Of a stretch of 32,077 nucleotides of DNA, positions 1 to 7,829 are shown in pieces. The number at the start of each line of letters is the position of its first letter. Positions within the stretch are counted from its first letter, which is position 1. The DNA is taken from positions 1-32,077 of the forward strand of contig JASMER010000003.1 in NCBI GenBank assembly GCA_030752195.1. Reading direction: 5' to 3'. The DNA is from Gammaproteobacteria bacterium. GTDB lineage: Bacteria > Pseudomonadota > Gammaproteobacteria > Pseudomonadales > Pseudohongiellaceae. The position numbers and the translations under genes were made by a program. The notes under the pieces are model-generated. The model was given only the letters and a program-made list of their open reading frames with translations. It was not told the DNA's origin and searched no databases.

Positions 1-786
1 GGGCGCCTCGTTAAAGAACTCGAACAGCTGATCGAGCGAGAAGGAGCAGACACGATTGCCGCCTTCATCGCTGAGCCTATCGGCGGCGCTGCAGGTGTCG
101 TTGTCGCTCCGAACAGTTACTATCCCGCAGTGCAGGAGGTATTGAAGAAACATGAAATCCTGTTCTGGGCTGATGAAGTAATTTGCGGATTCGGCCGGAC
201 TGGTAATGACTTTGGCTCGAACACGATGGGCATAAAACCTGATCTAATGAGCCTTGCTAAACAGCTGTCCGCAGCCTATATACCCATAAGCGCGGCTGTC
301 GTGCCCGGCTTCATGTATGAAGCTATGCGCGAACCCAGCAATCAACTCGGCATTTTCGGCCATGGTTATACCTATACAGGCCATCCGGTCGCGGCTGCGG
401 CGGCGCTGAAGGCGCTGGAAATTTACCGGCGGGAGCAGCTGTTTGAACATGCCGCTCGGGTCGGCGACTACATGCAAAGTCGTCTGCGAAAGTACGAAAG
501 CCACCCTCTGGTCGGAGAGGTGCGCGGCAAAGGCCTGATCGCTGCGATCGAACTGGTTGCCAACAAGGCCCAAAGAAAAAGCTTCTCTGATGGCAAGGTT
601 GGCGCAGCAGCCAAACAGTACTGTCAGGATAATGGCTTGCTCATCAGGGCAGTCAGCGGCAACTGTATCGCCTTCTGTCCCCCCTTAATTATCAGCCGGG
701 AACAGATTGACGAGATGATCAGCATGTTTGACATCGCACTGAGTCAAACTCTGGATTACGTGCACAAGGAAAAACTATTGGTTTGA
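1..786 (+). CDS. Class III PLP-dependent aminotransferase, 5' end outside the window
   Basis: The reading frame is open from base 1, so the gene begins upstream; about 261 codons are visible before TGA at 784-786. It has the hallmarks of fold-type I class III aminotransferases: an AEPIGGAAG segment near the start, WADEVICGFGRTG with the Asp (codon at 172) that contacts the PLP ring nitrogen, and a Schiff-base Lys in SLAKQLSAAY (codon 259-261). GHGYTYTGHPVAAAAALKALE is the usual segment that follows the lysine in omega-aminotransferases. The family transfers an amino group from an amine or omega-amino acid to a keto acid in the cytoplasm; the substrate cannot be read from this fragment. Twenty-two bases separate it from the amidohydrolase gene, so the two are probably cotranscribed. 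An internal ATG at 130 is not the real start because conserved sequence lies upstream of it. Confidence 0.9.
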   Translation, partial: GRLVKELEQLIEREGADTIAAFIAEPIGGAAGVVVAPNSYYPAVQEVLKKHEILFWADEVICGFGRTGNDFGSNTMGIKPDLMSLAKQLSAAYIPISAAVVPGFMYEAMREPSNQLGIFGHGYTYTGHPVAAAAALKALEIYRREQLFEHAARVGDYMQSRLRKYESHPLVGEVRGKGLIAAIELVANKAQRKSFSDGKVGAAAKQYCQDNGLLIRAVSGNCIAFCPPLIISREQIDEMISMFDIALSQTLDYVHKEKLLV

Positions 787-808
787 AATACTGGCCGGAG
801 AGGATCCC

Positions 809-2500
809 ATGTTGATTAATAAAGTGAGAACCGCTACTTTACAACTTTTCATCCTGGTTTTCCTGATCGCTTGCGGCGGACAGGAATCAGAGACAATGCG
901 CTCTCCGAGTCCCGCTGACCTCATTCTGACCAACGGCAAGATATTCGTTGCCGATGAAGCTTTCTCACTAGTCGACACCCTCGTAGTCACTGACGGGCTG
1001 ATCGCGGCGATCGGTGACAGCAGCCTGACTGAACGATTTGACGCTGAAGAGACAGTCAATCTAGAAGGTAAGCTTGTCATACCCGGGTTCAACGACTCTC
1101 ACACACACATCCGTGGACGGCCACAGCGCTATATCGAACTGAGCGAAGTCACCTCTATCGAAGAGATTCAACTGCTCATCAGGGCTAAAATCGCAGAGAT
1201 TGGTGAGGGCGAGTGGATCACTGGCTACGGTTGGTCTGAGGACGAGCTTGATGAAGGGCGGCGCCCACTGCGTCTTGATCTTGATGCGGTTTCTCCAAAC
1301 AACCCGGTCATCCTGACTCGGGCAGGAGGGCATAGTGCAGTAACAAATTCCATGGCATTGCAGCTCGCAGAAATCACCCTCGAGACCCCTCAACCGGCAG
1401 GAGGTGTCATTGAAGTCGGTGAGGATGGAATGCTAAATGGGATCATTAGGGAGCGCCAGAATCTTGTCGGAAAGCTAGTACCAGATTCCACCTACGAGGA
1501 GATCATCGCCAGCCTGGAGGTTAACCTGAATGCTCTATTGGCCCAGGGCATCACTTCCATCACCGATGCCTCTAAAACCGTCGAAGACTATGAAATGTTT
1601 GAGGAGCTTTATCAGAGCAATGAGTTGGCACTGCCGCGGTCAACCCTACAGTTCCAGTGGTATGATGCCGCTGCAATTAATGCGCTGAACGCTCGGGTAG
1701 GAAAAGGAGATGACTTTCTGAAGCCTGGGGCAATAAAAGTCTTTGCTGACGGTGGTTTCACAGGACCGGCCGCCTATACACTGGAGCCCTACGTCAATCA
1801 GGGAGAGTACCGAGGGTATCTAAACATGCCTGAAGGGGTACTAGTAAATCACCTCAACTTGATTCATGACGCGGGCTACCAAATGGGTATTCACGCAATT
1901 GGAGACGCTGCCATTGTATTAGTGGTCAATACCTTAGCGGATGCCCTCGAACGCAATCCTCGTGAAGATCATCGCCACTACCTGAATCATTTTTCTATGC
2001 GGCCTCCAGAGTTGACCATGGAACTGATGGCAGAGCATGACATTCACATTACCCAACAGCCAAATTTTACCTATACCCTCGAAGGGCGCTACGCAGAAAA
2101 CCTCGATGGCTGGAGACTGCAGCACAACAATCCGCTGCGCGGCCCGATGGATCACGGAATAACCGTGGCCATTTCCAGCGACATTTTGCCGATCGGACCG
2201 CTGGTAGGTCTATACGCCGCCGTAACCCGCAAGGGGATGACGGGCACTGTATACGGAGAAGACGAAGCTATCACCATGGAAGAAGCCATCCGCGCCTACA
2301 CGGCGCTGGGGGCCTACCTCAACTTCGAAGAAGACAAAAAAGGCACGCTTGAGGTAGGCAAGTTTGCCGACATGATATTGCTGTCCGAAGATCTGCTGTC
2401 TATCGATCCGGAGCGCATCATGGAGGTCGACGTCGAGAAAACCTGGATAGGGGGTTCGCTGGTGTACGAATCTGACGCCCTGAAGCGCACGGCGCCATAG
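809..2500 (+). CDS. Lipoprotein amidohydrolase, YtcJ-like (amidohydrolase family 3)
   Basis: 563 residues. The start at 809 is supported by GGAGAGG at 797-803. The N terminus is a lipoprotein signal: a hydrophobic stretch ending in LIAC, with Cys22 as the predicted lipidated residue. The mature protein has the YtcJ-type metal-dependent hydrolase layout: an N-terminal beta segment (ADLILTNGKIF), the HxH metal motif in NDSHTHIRG (His98, His100), a Lys in IKVFADGG that is the usual carbamylated or metal-bridging position, GIHAIGDAA and HYLNHFSM histidines, a late SSD and a C-terminal KFADMILL segment. Family members hydrolyse amides, formamides or related C-N bonds; the substrate is unknown. The lipobox places it on the periplasmic face of a membrane, which is less usual than the cytoplasmic location of many homologues. 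It follows the aminotransferase gene closely. Confidence 0.9.
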   Translation: MLINKVRTATLQLFILVFLIACGGQESETMRSPSPADLILTNGKIFVADEAFSLVDTLVVTDGLIAAIGDSSLTERFDAEETVNLEGKLVIPGFNDSHTHIRGRPQRYIELSEVTSIEEIQLLIRAKIAEIGEGEWITGYGWSEDELDEGRRPLRLDLDAVSPNNPVILTRAGGHSAVTNSMALQLAEITLETPQPAGGVIEVGEDGMLNGIIRERQNLVGKLVPDSTYEEIIASLEVNLNALLAQGITSITDASKTVEDYEMFEELYQSNELALPRSTLQFQWYDAAAINALNARVGKGDDFLKPGAIKVFADGGFTGPAAYTLEPYVNQGEYRGYLNMPEGVLVNHLNLIHDAGYQMGIHAIGDAAIVLVVNTLADALERNPREDHRHYLNHFSMRPPELTMELMAEHDIHITQQPNFTYTLEGRYAENLDGWRLQHNNPLRGPMDHGITVAISSDILPIGPLVGLYAAVTRKGMTGTVYGEDEAITMEEAIRAYTALGAYLNFEEDKKGTLEVGKFADMILLSEDLLSIDPERIMEVDVEKTWIGGSLVYESDALKRTAP

Positions 2501-2582
2501 GCCTAGAGACATAAATTCAAGTCAGCGTCAGCTATGGCCGGGCGATTCCGAGCGCTGCGTAGAGCAAGTCAGAAGATGCGGC

Positions 2583-2858
2583 TTATTCGACACCAGAATA
2601 GCCGGGAATAGTATTCATTACGCCGAGTTGCCCGATCTGTTCACGGGATCCATACCTCGCTTCGACCGTCATACAACGGCGCCGGCGCACCCGACTAAAA
2701 GAACGGTTCTCATCATCGCATACGATCATCTGAGCGAGTGACTTGCCACGGTTGTACTCTGCCAATTCCTCGAAGCTCATCCTTTCGAATCTAGGGGTGG
2801 TATCGACTTCGCATGCAATGAGCGCCACGCCCATCAGGAAAAATGTAATCAGTCTCAT
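2583..2858 (-). CDS. Small putative lipoprotein
   Basis: 91 residues with a clear lipoprotein signal: MRLITFFLMGVALIAC, Cys16 being the lipidation site. The mature part is about 75 residues, polar, with an Arg-rich stretch (VRRRRC) and two further cysteines (C47 and C62 approximately) that could form a disulfide. I do not recognise the family. It stands alone between convergent and divergent neighbours. A weak GAGG lies about 12 bases before the ATG at 2858-2856. The lipobox and length argue for a real gene, but the function is unknown. Confidence 0.6.
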   Translation of the reverse strand: MRLITFFLMGVALIACEVDTTPRFERMSFEELAEYNRGKSLAQMIVCDDENRSFSRVRRRRCMTVEARYGSREQIGQLGVMNTIPGYSGVE

Positions 2859-2918
2859 TGCTGGTAAAAACCTCGCATAATTGTTTTACTGACAGCAGTT
2901 AAGTCAGAAGACCCGCCA

Positions 2919-2948
2919 GCTGGTCATTGAGGGGACCAGCCGTTTTTT
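2919..2948 (+). terminator. Intrinsic terminator, plus strand, in the leader region of the permease gene
   Basis: A perfect 7-bp stem (GCTGGTC at 2919-2925, GACCAGC at 2934-2940) with an 8-base loop is followed by CG and six T (2943-2948). No plus-strand gene ends just before it: the nearest is the amidohydrolase at 2500, and the gene in between is on the minus strand. It could end a long amidohydrolase transcript or act as an attenuator about 100 bases ahead of the permease start. Confidence 0.6.
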
Positions 2949-3050
2949 GGCCTGAGTCCACCAACTGGAACTGCACCTCGAACAGCGCGGGAAAAAGACC
3001 ACGACAGTCCGGTTCAAAAGCAAAAACGACAGGAATCCAGAAACAGTTTC

Positions 3051-4421
3051 ATGTCTGACAGTTCTCATCAATCGAGTTTTCTTCGCGTTCTGGGCAGACG
3101 GGACGTGGTCGCGCTCGCCTTCGGTGCGATGATCGGCTGGAGCTGGGTCGTCCTCACCGGCACCTGGATCACTTCCGCAGGCGTTCTTGGTGCCATCACC
3201 GCGTTTCTGCTTGGCGGTGGCGCCATTGCAGTAGTCGGCCTGACTTATGCAGAACTGTCGTCCGCACTACCTTACGCGGGCGGCGAACACGTCTACAGCG
3301 AAAGAGCCCTCGGCTATCGGGCTTCATTCATCTGCACTTGGGCCATCATTCTAGGCTATATGTCTGTTATCGCTTTTGAAGCAGTTGCTCTGCCGACGGT
3401 CATGGACTCGCTGGTGCCCGGGCTGGACATAGGCTATCTGTGGACGGTTGCGGGTTGGGATGTTTATGCCACCTGGGTAGCTACCGGCATTGCCGGCGCA
3501 GTCATCATGACCACGCTGAATGTTGTCGGCGTCAAATTTGTTGCCATCGTACAGACCACGGTCGTTCTGCTGATCCTCATCGTCGGCTTCTTCTTTGTCA
3601 GCGGCGCTGGGGTTACCGGCTCGGTCTCCAATCTTGAACCGCTGTTTGCTGAAGGGGCGGCCGGTATCACGATTGTGCTGGTCATGGTGCCGTTTATGTT
3701 TGTGGGCTTTGACATCATTCCACAGGCCGCTGAAGAAATTGATCTCCCCTACCGCGATATCGGCACGGCTCTAATTCTGTCCGTGATGATGGCCATTGCC
3801 TGGTATACGCTGATCATCATTGGTGTGGGTCTGGTCATGAGCAGTGAAGCGCTTGCCACAGCTGATCTGGTGACAGCTGAAGCCAACAGCATGATTTACG
3901 GCGAAATGGGCGAAACTGTTTTGCTCGTGACGGGACTTGCTGGCATCGTGACCAGCTGGAATGCCCTGATCGTCGGTGCTAGCCGCGCCCTCTATGCCAT
4001 GGCAAAGGCGGGCATGCTCCCCGCAGCGCTGGCCAAAGTCCATCCCCGATATCACACCCCCAAGAATGCGATTCTGCTGATTGGGGCATTGTCGGTGATC
4101 TCACCTTTTTTTGGTCGGCCGGCACTGGTTTGGCTGGTTAATGCAGGCGGGCTCGGCATCGTTTTGGCCTATGCCTTCGTTGCATTGTCATTTCTGGCGC
4201 TGCGCAAAAATGAACCCGAACTGGAGCGGCCCTATCAAGCACCAGGGGGCAGTTTCACAGGTTACCTCGCTCTTGTTCTCTCAGTGGCCATCGGCGCGCT
4301 CTATTTCCCCGGTAGCCCATCGGCACTGGTCTGGCCGCAGGAATGGTCGATCATTGTGTTCTGGATCATTCTAGGCGCTCTGCTGTTCGGCCTGTCACGG
4401 CTCCCCAGCCGGGCAGACTGA
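3051..4421 (+). CDS. APC-superfamily amino acid permease
   Basis: 456 residues, almost entirely hydrophobic, with about 12 transmembrane segments. It begins with a short polar tail and then RRDVVALAFGAMIGWSWVV, the first-helix signature of amino acid/polyamine/organocation transporters. Further family marks are YAELSSALPYAGGEHVYSE after the second helix and PELERPYQAPGG ahead of the last helices. It should move an amino acid or related amine across the inner membrane, driven by a cation gradient; specificity cannot be assigned. The start at 3051 has only a weak AGGAA, 15 bases upstream, but no better in-frame start keeps the first helix. The secreted protein gene follows 109 bases later, and a second APC permease lies at 6368-7777. 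Confidence 0.9.
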   Translation: MSDSSHQSSFLRVLGRRDVVALAFGAMIGWSWVVLTGTWITSAGVLGAITAFLLGGGAIAVVGLTYAELSSALPYAGGEHVYSERALGYRASFICTWAIILGYMSVIAFEAVALPTVMDSLVPGLDIGYLWTVAGWDVYATWVATGIAGAVIMTTLNVVGVKFVAIVQTTVVLLILIVGFFFVSGAGVTGSVSNLEPLFAEGAAGITIVLVMVPFMFVGFDIIPQAAEEIDLPYRDIGTALILSVMMAIAWYTLIIIGVGLVMSSEALATADLVTAEANSMIYGEMGETVLLVTGLAGIVTSWNALIVGASRALYAMAKAGMLPAALAKVHPRYHTPKNAILLIGALSVISPFFGRPALVWLVNAGGLGIVLAYAFVALSFLALRKNEPELERPYQAPGGSFTGYLALVLSVAIGALYFPGSPSALVWPQEWSIIVFWIILGALLFGLSRLPSRAD

Positions 4422-4517
4422 GCGACAACTACCCTCTCAAACGAGGCTCTGGCGCAGTTCCGGGCACTTGCGAAATGACAGCCAGTAGTTGAAGATAAAC
4501 CATCACTGTTGAGCATT

Positions 4518-4522
4518 GAGGA
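4518..4522 (+). promoter_or_regulatory. Ribosome binding site deciding the start at 4531
   Basis: GAGGA lies 8 bases before ATG at 4531. The alternative TTG at 4516 overlaps this site and is therefore unlikely to be the start. Confidence 0.6.
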
Positions 4523-4530
4523 CAGCCCCC

Positions 4531-5538
4531 ATGACCCGCACAATAATAAAAATTAGCTCGTTGATTTTGCTGCTTTTTTTAGCAATTTCCGGCCAAGTAA
4601 ACGGTCAAGCAGATTCCAACTATCAGGCCCCGCGAACACCCGACGGACATCCCGATCTGCAGGGCGTGTGGGAAAATAACACCATCACCCCGGTGGAGAG
4701 ACCCGATGTCTTCGGCGACAAGGAATTACTGACTGACGAAGACGTAACTTTCATTCAACAGCGAATCGGCGAAATCATGGCGGCTGGAGAAGATGCGCTG
4801 TTTGGTGGCGGCGTTCTCGAAGCCGTGTTTAGCGGCGAAATCAACTCCTACGATCCAACTACCGGGAACTACGACTCGCAATGGATGGCGGAGCGGACCG
4901 TACACCGCCGTACTTCTCAGATCACAGACCCACCCAACGGTAAATATCCTCCGCGAACCGAAGCAGCCGTTGCCGCAGCCCGGGAATTGCGAGAGTGGCG
5001 CGCGAGCCATCCTGCGGATTCATGGACTGACCGACCGCTGGGAGAGCGCTGCCTGTCGTTCGGAGCGCCCCGGCTTGGCTCAGGCTATAACAGCTACTGG
5101 CAGATTGTGCAGTCGCGGGACACTGTGGTGATCTATCAGGAAATGGCCCACGATGCGCGCATCATCCCGATCATCGAACAACCCCATGCACCTGCCAGCG
5201 TGAAACTCTGGCACGGCGATTCACGCGGCTGGTGGGAAGGCGACACACTAGTCATCGAGACAACAAACTATTCTGATGCCAGTAGCAGCAGTCCGCAGAC
5301 GGACAGAAAAGTAAACGTTGAACGTATCACCAGAATCAGCGACAACGCACTTCAGTACCAGCTCACGTCGAGTGATCCAGGGCAATTTACCTCCCCGTAC
5401 ACCCGGGAGATCATTTTTGACCATACGCCTGACAAAATTTATGAATATGCCTGTCATGAAGGCAACTACGGGATGTACAACATTCTTTCTGGGCACCGGG
5501 CCGAAGAGAGAATGGCAGCGCAAAATCAGGACGATTAA
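4531..5538 (+). CDS. Secreted protein of an unrecognised family, copy A
   Basis: 335 residues starting at ATG 4531. A Sec signal peptide (hydrophobic SSLILLLFLAISG) is followed by QAPRTPDGHPDLQGVW, a motif that recurs in two other genes of this window (11460-12320 and 12337-13452). Shared landmarks further along are GERCLSFGAP, an IVQSRDTVVIYQEM segment, GWWEGDTLVIETT and a C-terminal YACHEGNYGMYNI. No catalytic motif of a known enzyme class stands out. Conserved Trp, Cys and His residues in a beta-rich, signal-bearing protein suggest a periplasmic role, but function is unknown. The MBL-fold gene starts 6 bases downstream and the second permease directly after that, so the three are probably one operon. 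Confidence 0.85.
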   Translation: MTRTIIKISSLILLLFLAISGQVNGQADSNYQAPRTPDGHPDLQGVWENNTITPVERPDVFGDKELLTDEDVTFIQQRIGEIMAAGEDALFGGGVLEAVFSGEINSYDPTTGNYDSQWMAERTVHRRTSQITDPPNGKYPPRTEAAVAAARELREWRASHPADSWTDRPLGERCLSFGAPRLGSGYNSYWQIVQSRDTVVIYQEMAHDARIIPIIEQPHAPASVKLWHGDSRGWWEGDTLVIETTNYSDASSSSPQTDRKVNVERITRISDNALQYQLTSSDPGQFTSPYTREIIFDHTPDKIYEYACHEGNYGMYNILSGHRAEERMAAQNQDD

Positions 5539-5544
5539 AAAGCG

Positions 5545-6366
5545 GTGAAACTGAAAACAATCGCTGTCGCCTTTGCTTCAATTCTGACGCTGACGACGCA
5601 AGCGATCGCGCAGCAGGCGTTCTACATGGCGAACGAAGCGGTGATGGTTACGGACGGCGACACCAAGGTGCTGTTCGACCCGCTGTACGCAGAGAGCTAT
5701 GGTCAGTATCTGCTGGTACCCGAAGCGATGCGGGCGGCGCTTTTTGCCGGCAACGAACCCTTTGATGGCGTAGACGCGATTTTTGTTAGTCACTTTCACG
5801 GAGATCACTTCTCCGCTGACGACATGCTCAGCCTACTGGTTGCGCAGCCCGACATCATTCTCTACGCACCGCAGCAAGCGGTTCTCGCTATGCGGTCAAG
5901 AGCGGCCCGCGAACAAGAGTTGGTTTTTGATCGGGTGAACGGCGTTGCCCTCGAGTATCAGGATCCACCTGTCACACTTTCCATGGACAAGCTGAAAGTG
6001 GAGGCCGTTCGGATTCCACATTCTGGATGGCCAACCGACCGTCTGAACGTCCAGAATATTGTCTGGCGCGTTACCCTCGACGAACGTAGCGTGGTCGTGC
6101 ATATGGGGGATGCCGATTCTCATGACGTCCATTTCGCTCGAGACACCGACTATTGGAGTCAGGTCTCTCCGAGTATGGCTTTCCCTCCGTACTGGTTTTT
6201 TGGGAGCCGCGAAGGCAGAAGTATTCTAGAAAACCGAGTCGGCGCCAAACGCAATGTCGGCATCCACGTCCCCAGAACGATTCCCGGAGACCCGATGCAG
6301 AGACCACGGCCGTTGCGCGGAGCAGATCTTTTCATGGTGCCCGGCGAGACCCGCCGTATCAACTGA
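5545..6366 (+). CDS. Exported metallo-beta-lactamase-fold hydrolase, UlaG-like
   Basis: 273 residues, beginning at a GTG 6 bases after the previous stop. A Sec signal peptide (ending about TQAIAQQ) precedes a beta-lactamase-like fold with the zinc motif SHFHGDH (His83, His85, Asp87, His88). Later ligands are probably in RIPHSGWP and VVHMGDADSHD. The arrangement, a DGDTKVLFDPLY strand followed by a long helical insert before HxHxDH, resembles the UlaG/YtkL-type L-ascorbate-phosphate lactonase-like branch rather than classical beta-lactamases. Substrate unknown; it should act in the periplasm. The stop (6364-6366) is one base before the ATG of the downstream permease, so translation of the two is likely coupled. 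Confidence 0.87.
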   Translation: MKLKTIAVAFASILTLTTQAIAQQAFYMANEAVMVTDGDTKVLFDPLYAESYGQYLLVPEAMRAALFAGNEPFDGVDAIFVSHFHGDHFSADDMLSLLVAQPDIILYAPQQAVLAMRSRAAREQELVFDRVNGVALEYQDPPVTLSMDKLKVEAVRIPHSGWPTDRLNVQNIVWRVTLDERSVVVHMGDADSHDVHFARDTDYWSQVSPSMAFPPYWFFGSREGRSILENRVGAKRNVGIHVPRTIPGDPMQRPRPLRGADLFMVPGETRRIN

Positions 6367-6367
6367 T

Positions 6368-7777
6368 ATGGTGTCAGATAAGTTCAGATTCCCCACCCTC
6401 ACCGCAGTTGTCATCGCCAATATGGTGGGGACGGGTGTCTTCACCAGTCTTGGTTTTCAACTGCTTGATATCAGATCAGGCTTCGCCCTGCTCGCTCTAT
6501 GGGCAATTGGAGGTGTGGCCGCCCTCTGTGGGGCCATGACCTACAGCGAACTCGGTGCCGCCCTGCCCCGCTCAGGTGGAGAATACAATCTGCTCAGTCG
6601 AATTTATCATCCTGCTGCGGGCTTTGTGTCGGGCTGGGTTTCCTCGACGGTGGGTTTTTCCGGACCGGTCGCGCTGGCTGCGATGACGTTTGCCGCTTAT
6701 GCCTCTTCGATTTTTCCGGAGGGCCTGAGTATAAATATTCAGAAGCTTCTTGCAGCAGCCCTTCTCATTATGCTGACAGGAATCCACGCCACCAATCACA
6801 AAAACAGCAGCGGCACCCAGGTGATTTTCACCCTGATGAAAATCGGTGTGATTCTAGCTTTTGTTTTCGGCACCCTGATAGCGGTGGACACACCACCGCC
6901 GGTGAGTTTCCTTCCCACCGAGGGGGACTTCGCAATAATCACCAGCGGAGCCTATGCTGTGGCACTCATCTACGTGTCCTTTGCCTACACTGGGTGGAAC
7001 GCGGCAACCTATCTCAGTAGCGAACTAGAGGACCCCCAACGCACGCTTCCCTGGATTTTGATTTCCGGCACAGCTGCTGTCACCCTGCTTTACCTCGGGC
7101 TCAATTTTTCTTTTCTCTACGCTGCACCGATGGACCTGATGGCAGGCCAGGTTGAAATAGGAGCTATCGCAGCGCAGGCTGCTTTCGGAGAGACGGCGGG
7201 ACGTCTCACTGGCCTGGTTCTGGCCATGCTCCTAATCTCTACTGTAAGCGCAATGACCATGGCCGGTCCGAGGGTAATCCAGGTCATCGGCGAGGATTAT
7301 CCTGCAATCGGAATACTAGGCCGTAAGAACCGCAGCGGAATACCTGCCACCGCAATCTGGATACAGTCTTCCGTCGCACTGATATTTATCATTTCTTCGA
7401 CCTTTGAGTCCGTGCTGGTTTTTTCCGGCTTTACCCTCGCACTCAATAGCTTCGTTACCATCGCAGGCATTTTCGTACTACGCTACCAACAGCCAGATCT
7501 GGAGAGACCTTACCAAACGTTTCTTTACCCCCTGCCGCCATTACTCTATCTCCTGCTCACTGGCTGGATTCTGGGATTCACCCTGATCAGCCGACCGGTG
7601 GAGGGACTGTTTAGTCTGGGCTTTATCGGGTCAGGACTGATCTTTTACTGGCTTGCAGCCAAACGTCTCAGCTCTCGCCGAGCTTATCGAAAATTCATCG
7701 TAAAACTACGCCGAGCCCGGGTGAGACAACCAACAGCAAATGCGTTCCGGATCTGGAAATTTCATTCCAAAACCTGA
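6368..7777 (+). CDS. APC-superfamily amino acid permease
   Basis: 469 residues from ATG 6368, one base after the preceding stop. The frame is open further upstream to 6254, but that part only overlaps the hydrolase gene and lacks membrane character. The protein starts with FPTLTAVVIANMVGTGVFTSLGFQ, the first-helix APC motif with the unwound G-x-G region, then has YSELGAALPRSGGEYN and about 12 transmembrane segments in total. LERPYQTFLYPLPP before the last helices is typical of the LAT/YfnA-like amino acid transporter groups. The C terminus is an Arg/Lys-rich cytoplasmic tail. Its coupling to a secreted protein and an exported hydrolase suggests uptake of a product made in the periplasm, which is an inference. 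Confidence 0.9.
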   Translation: MVSDKFRFPTLTAVVIANMVGTGVFTSLGFQLLDIRSGFALLALWAIGGVAALCGAMTYSELGAALPRSGGEYNLLSRIYHPAAGFVSGWVSSTVGFSGPVALAAMTFAAYASSIFPEGLSINIQKLLAAALLIMLTGIHATNHKNSSGTQVIFTLMKIGVILAFVFGTLIAVDTPPPVSFLPTEGDFAIITSGAYAVALIYVSFAYTGWNAATYLSSELEDPQRTLPWILISGTAAVTLLYLGLNFSFLYAAPMDLMAGQVEIGAIAAQAAFGETAGRLTGLVLAMLLISTVSAMTMAGPRVIQVIGEDYPAIGILGRKNRSGIPATAIWIQSSVALIFIISSTFESVLVFSGFTLALNSFVTIAGIFVLRYQQPDLERPYQTFLYPLPPLLYLLLTGWILGFTLISRPVEGLFSLGFIGSGLIFYWLAAKRLSSRRAYRKFIVKLRRARVRQPTANAFRIWKFHSKT

Positions 7778-7829
7778 ATCCGCGCACCATTGCTATGCTG
7801 TACATTCAGTCGCGTGAGTTCGATCCGGC

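Noticed and set aside
6254-6367. N-terminal extension of the second APC permease
   Set aside because: It overlaps the conserved end of the hydrolase gene and lacks membrane character; ATG 6368 gives the normal APC start.
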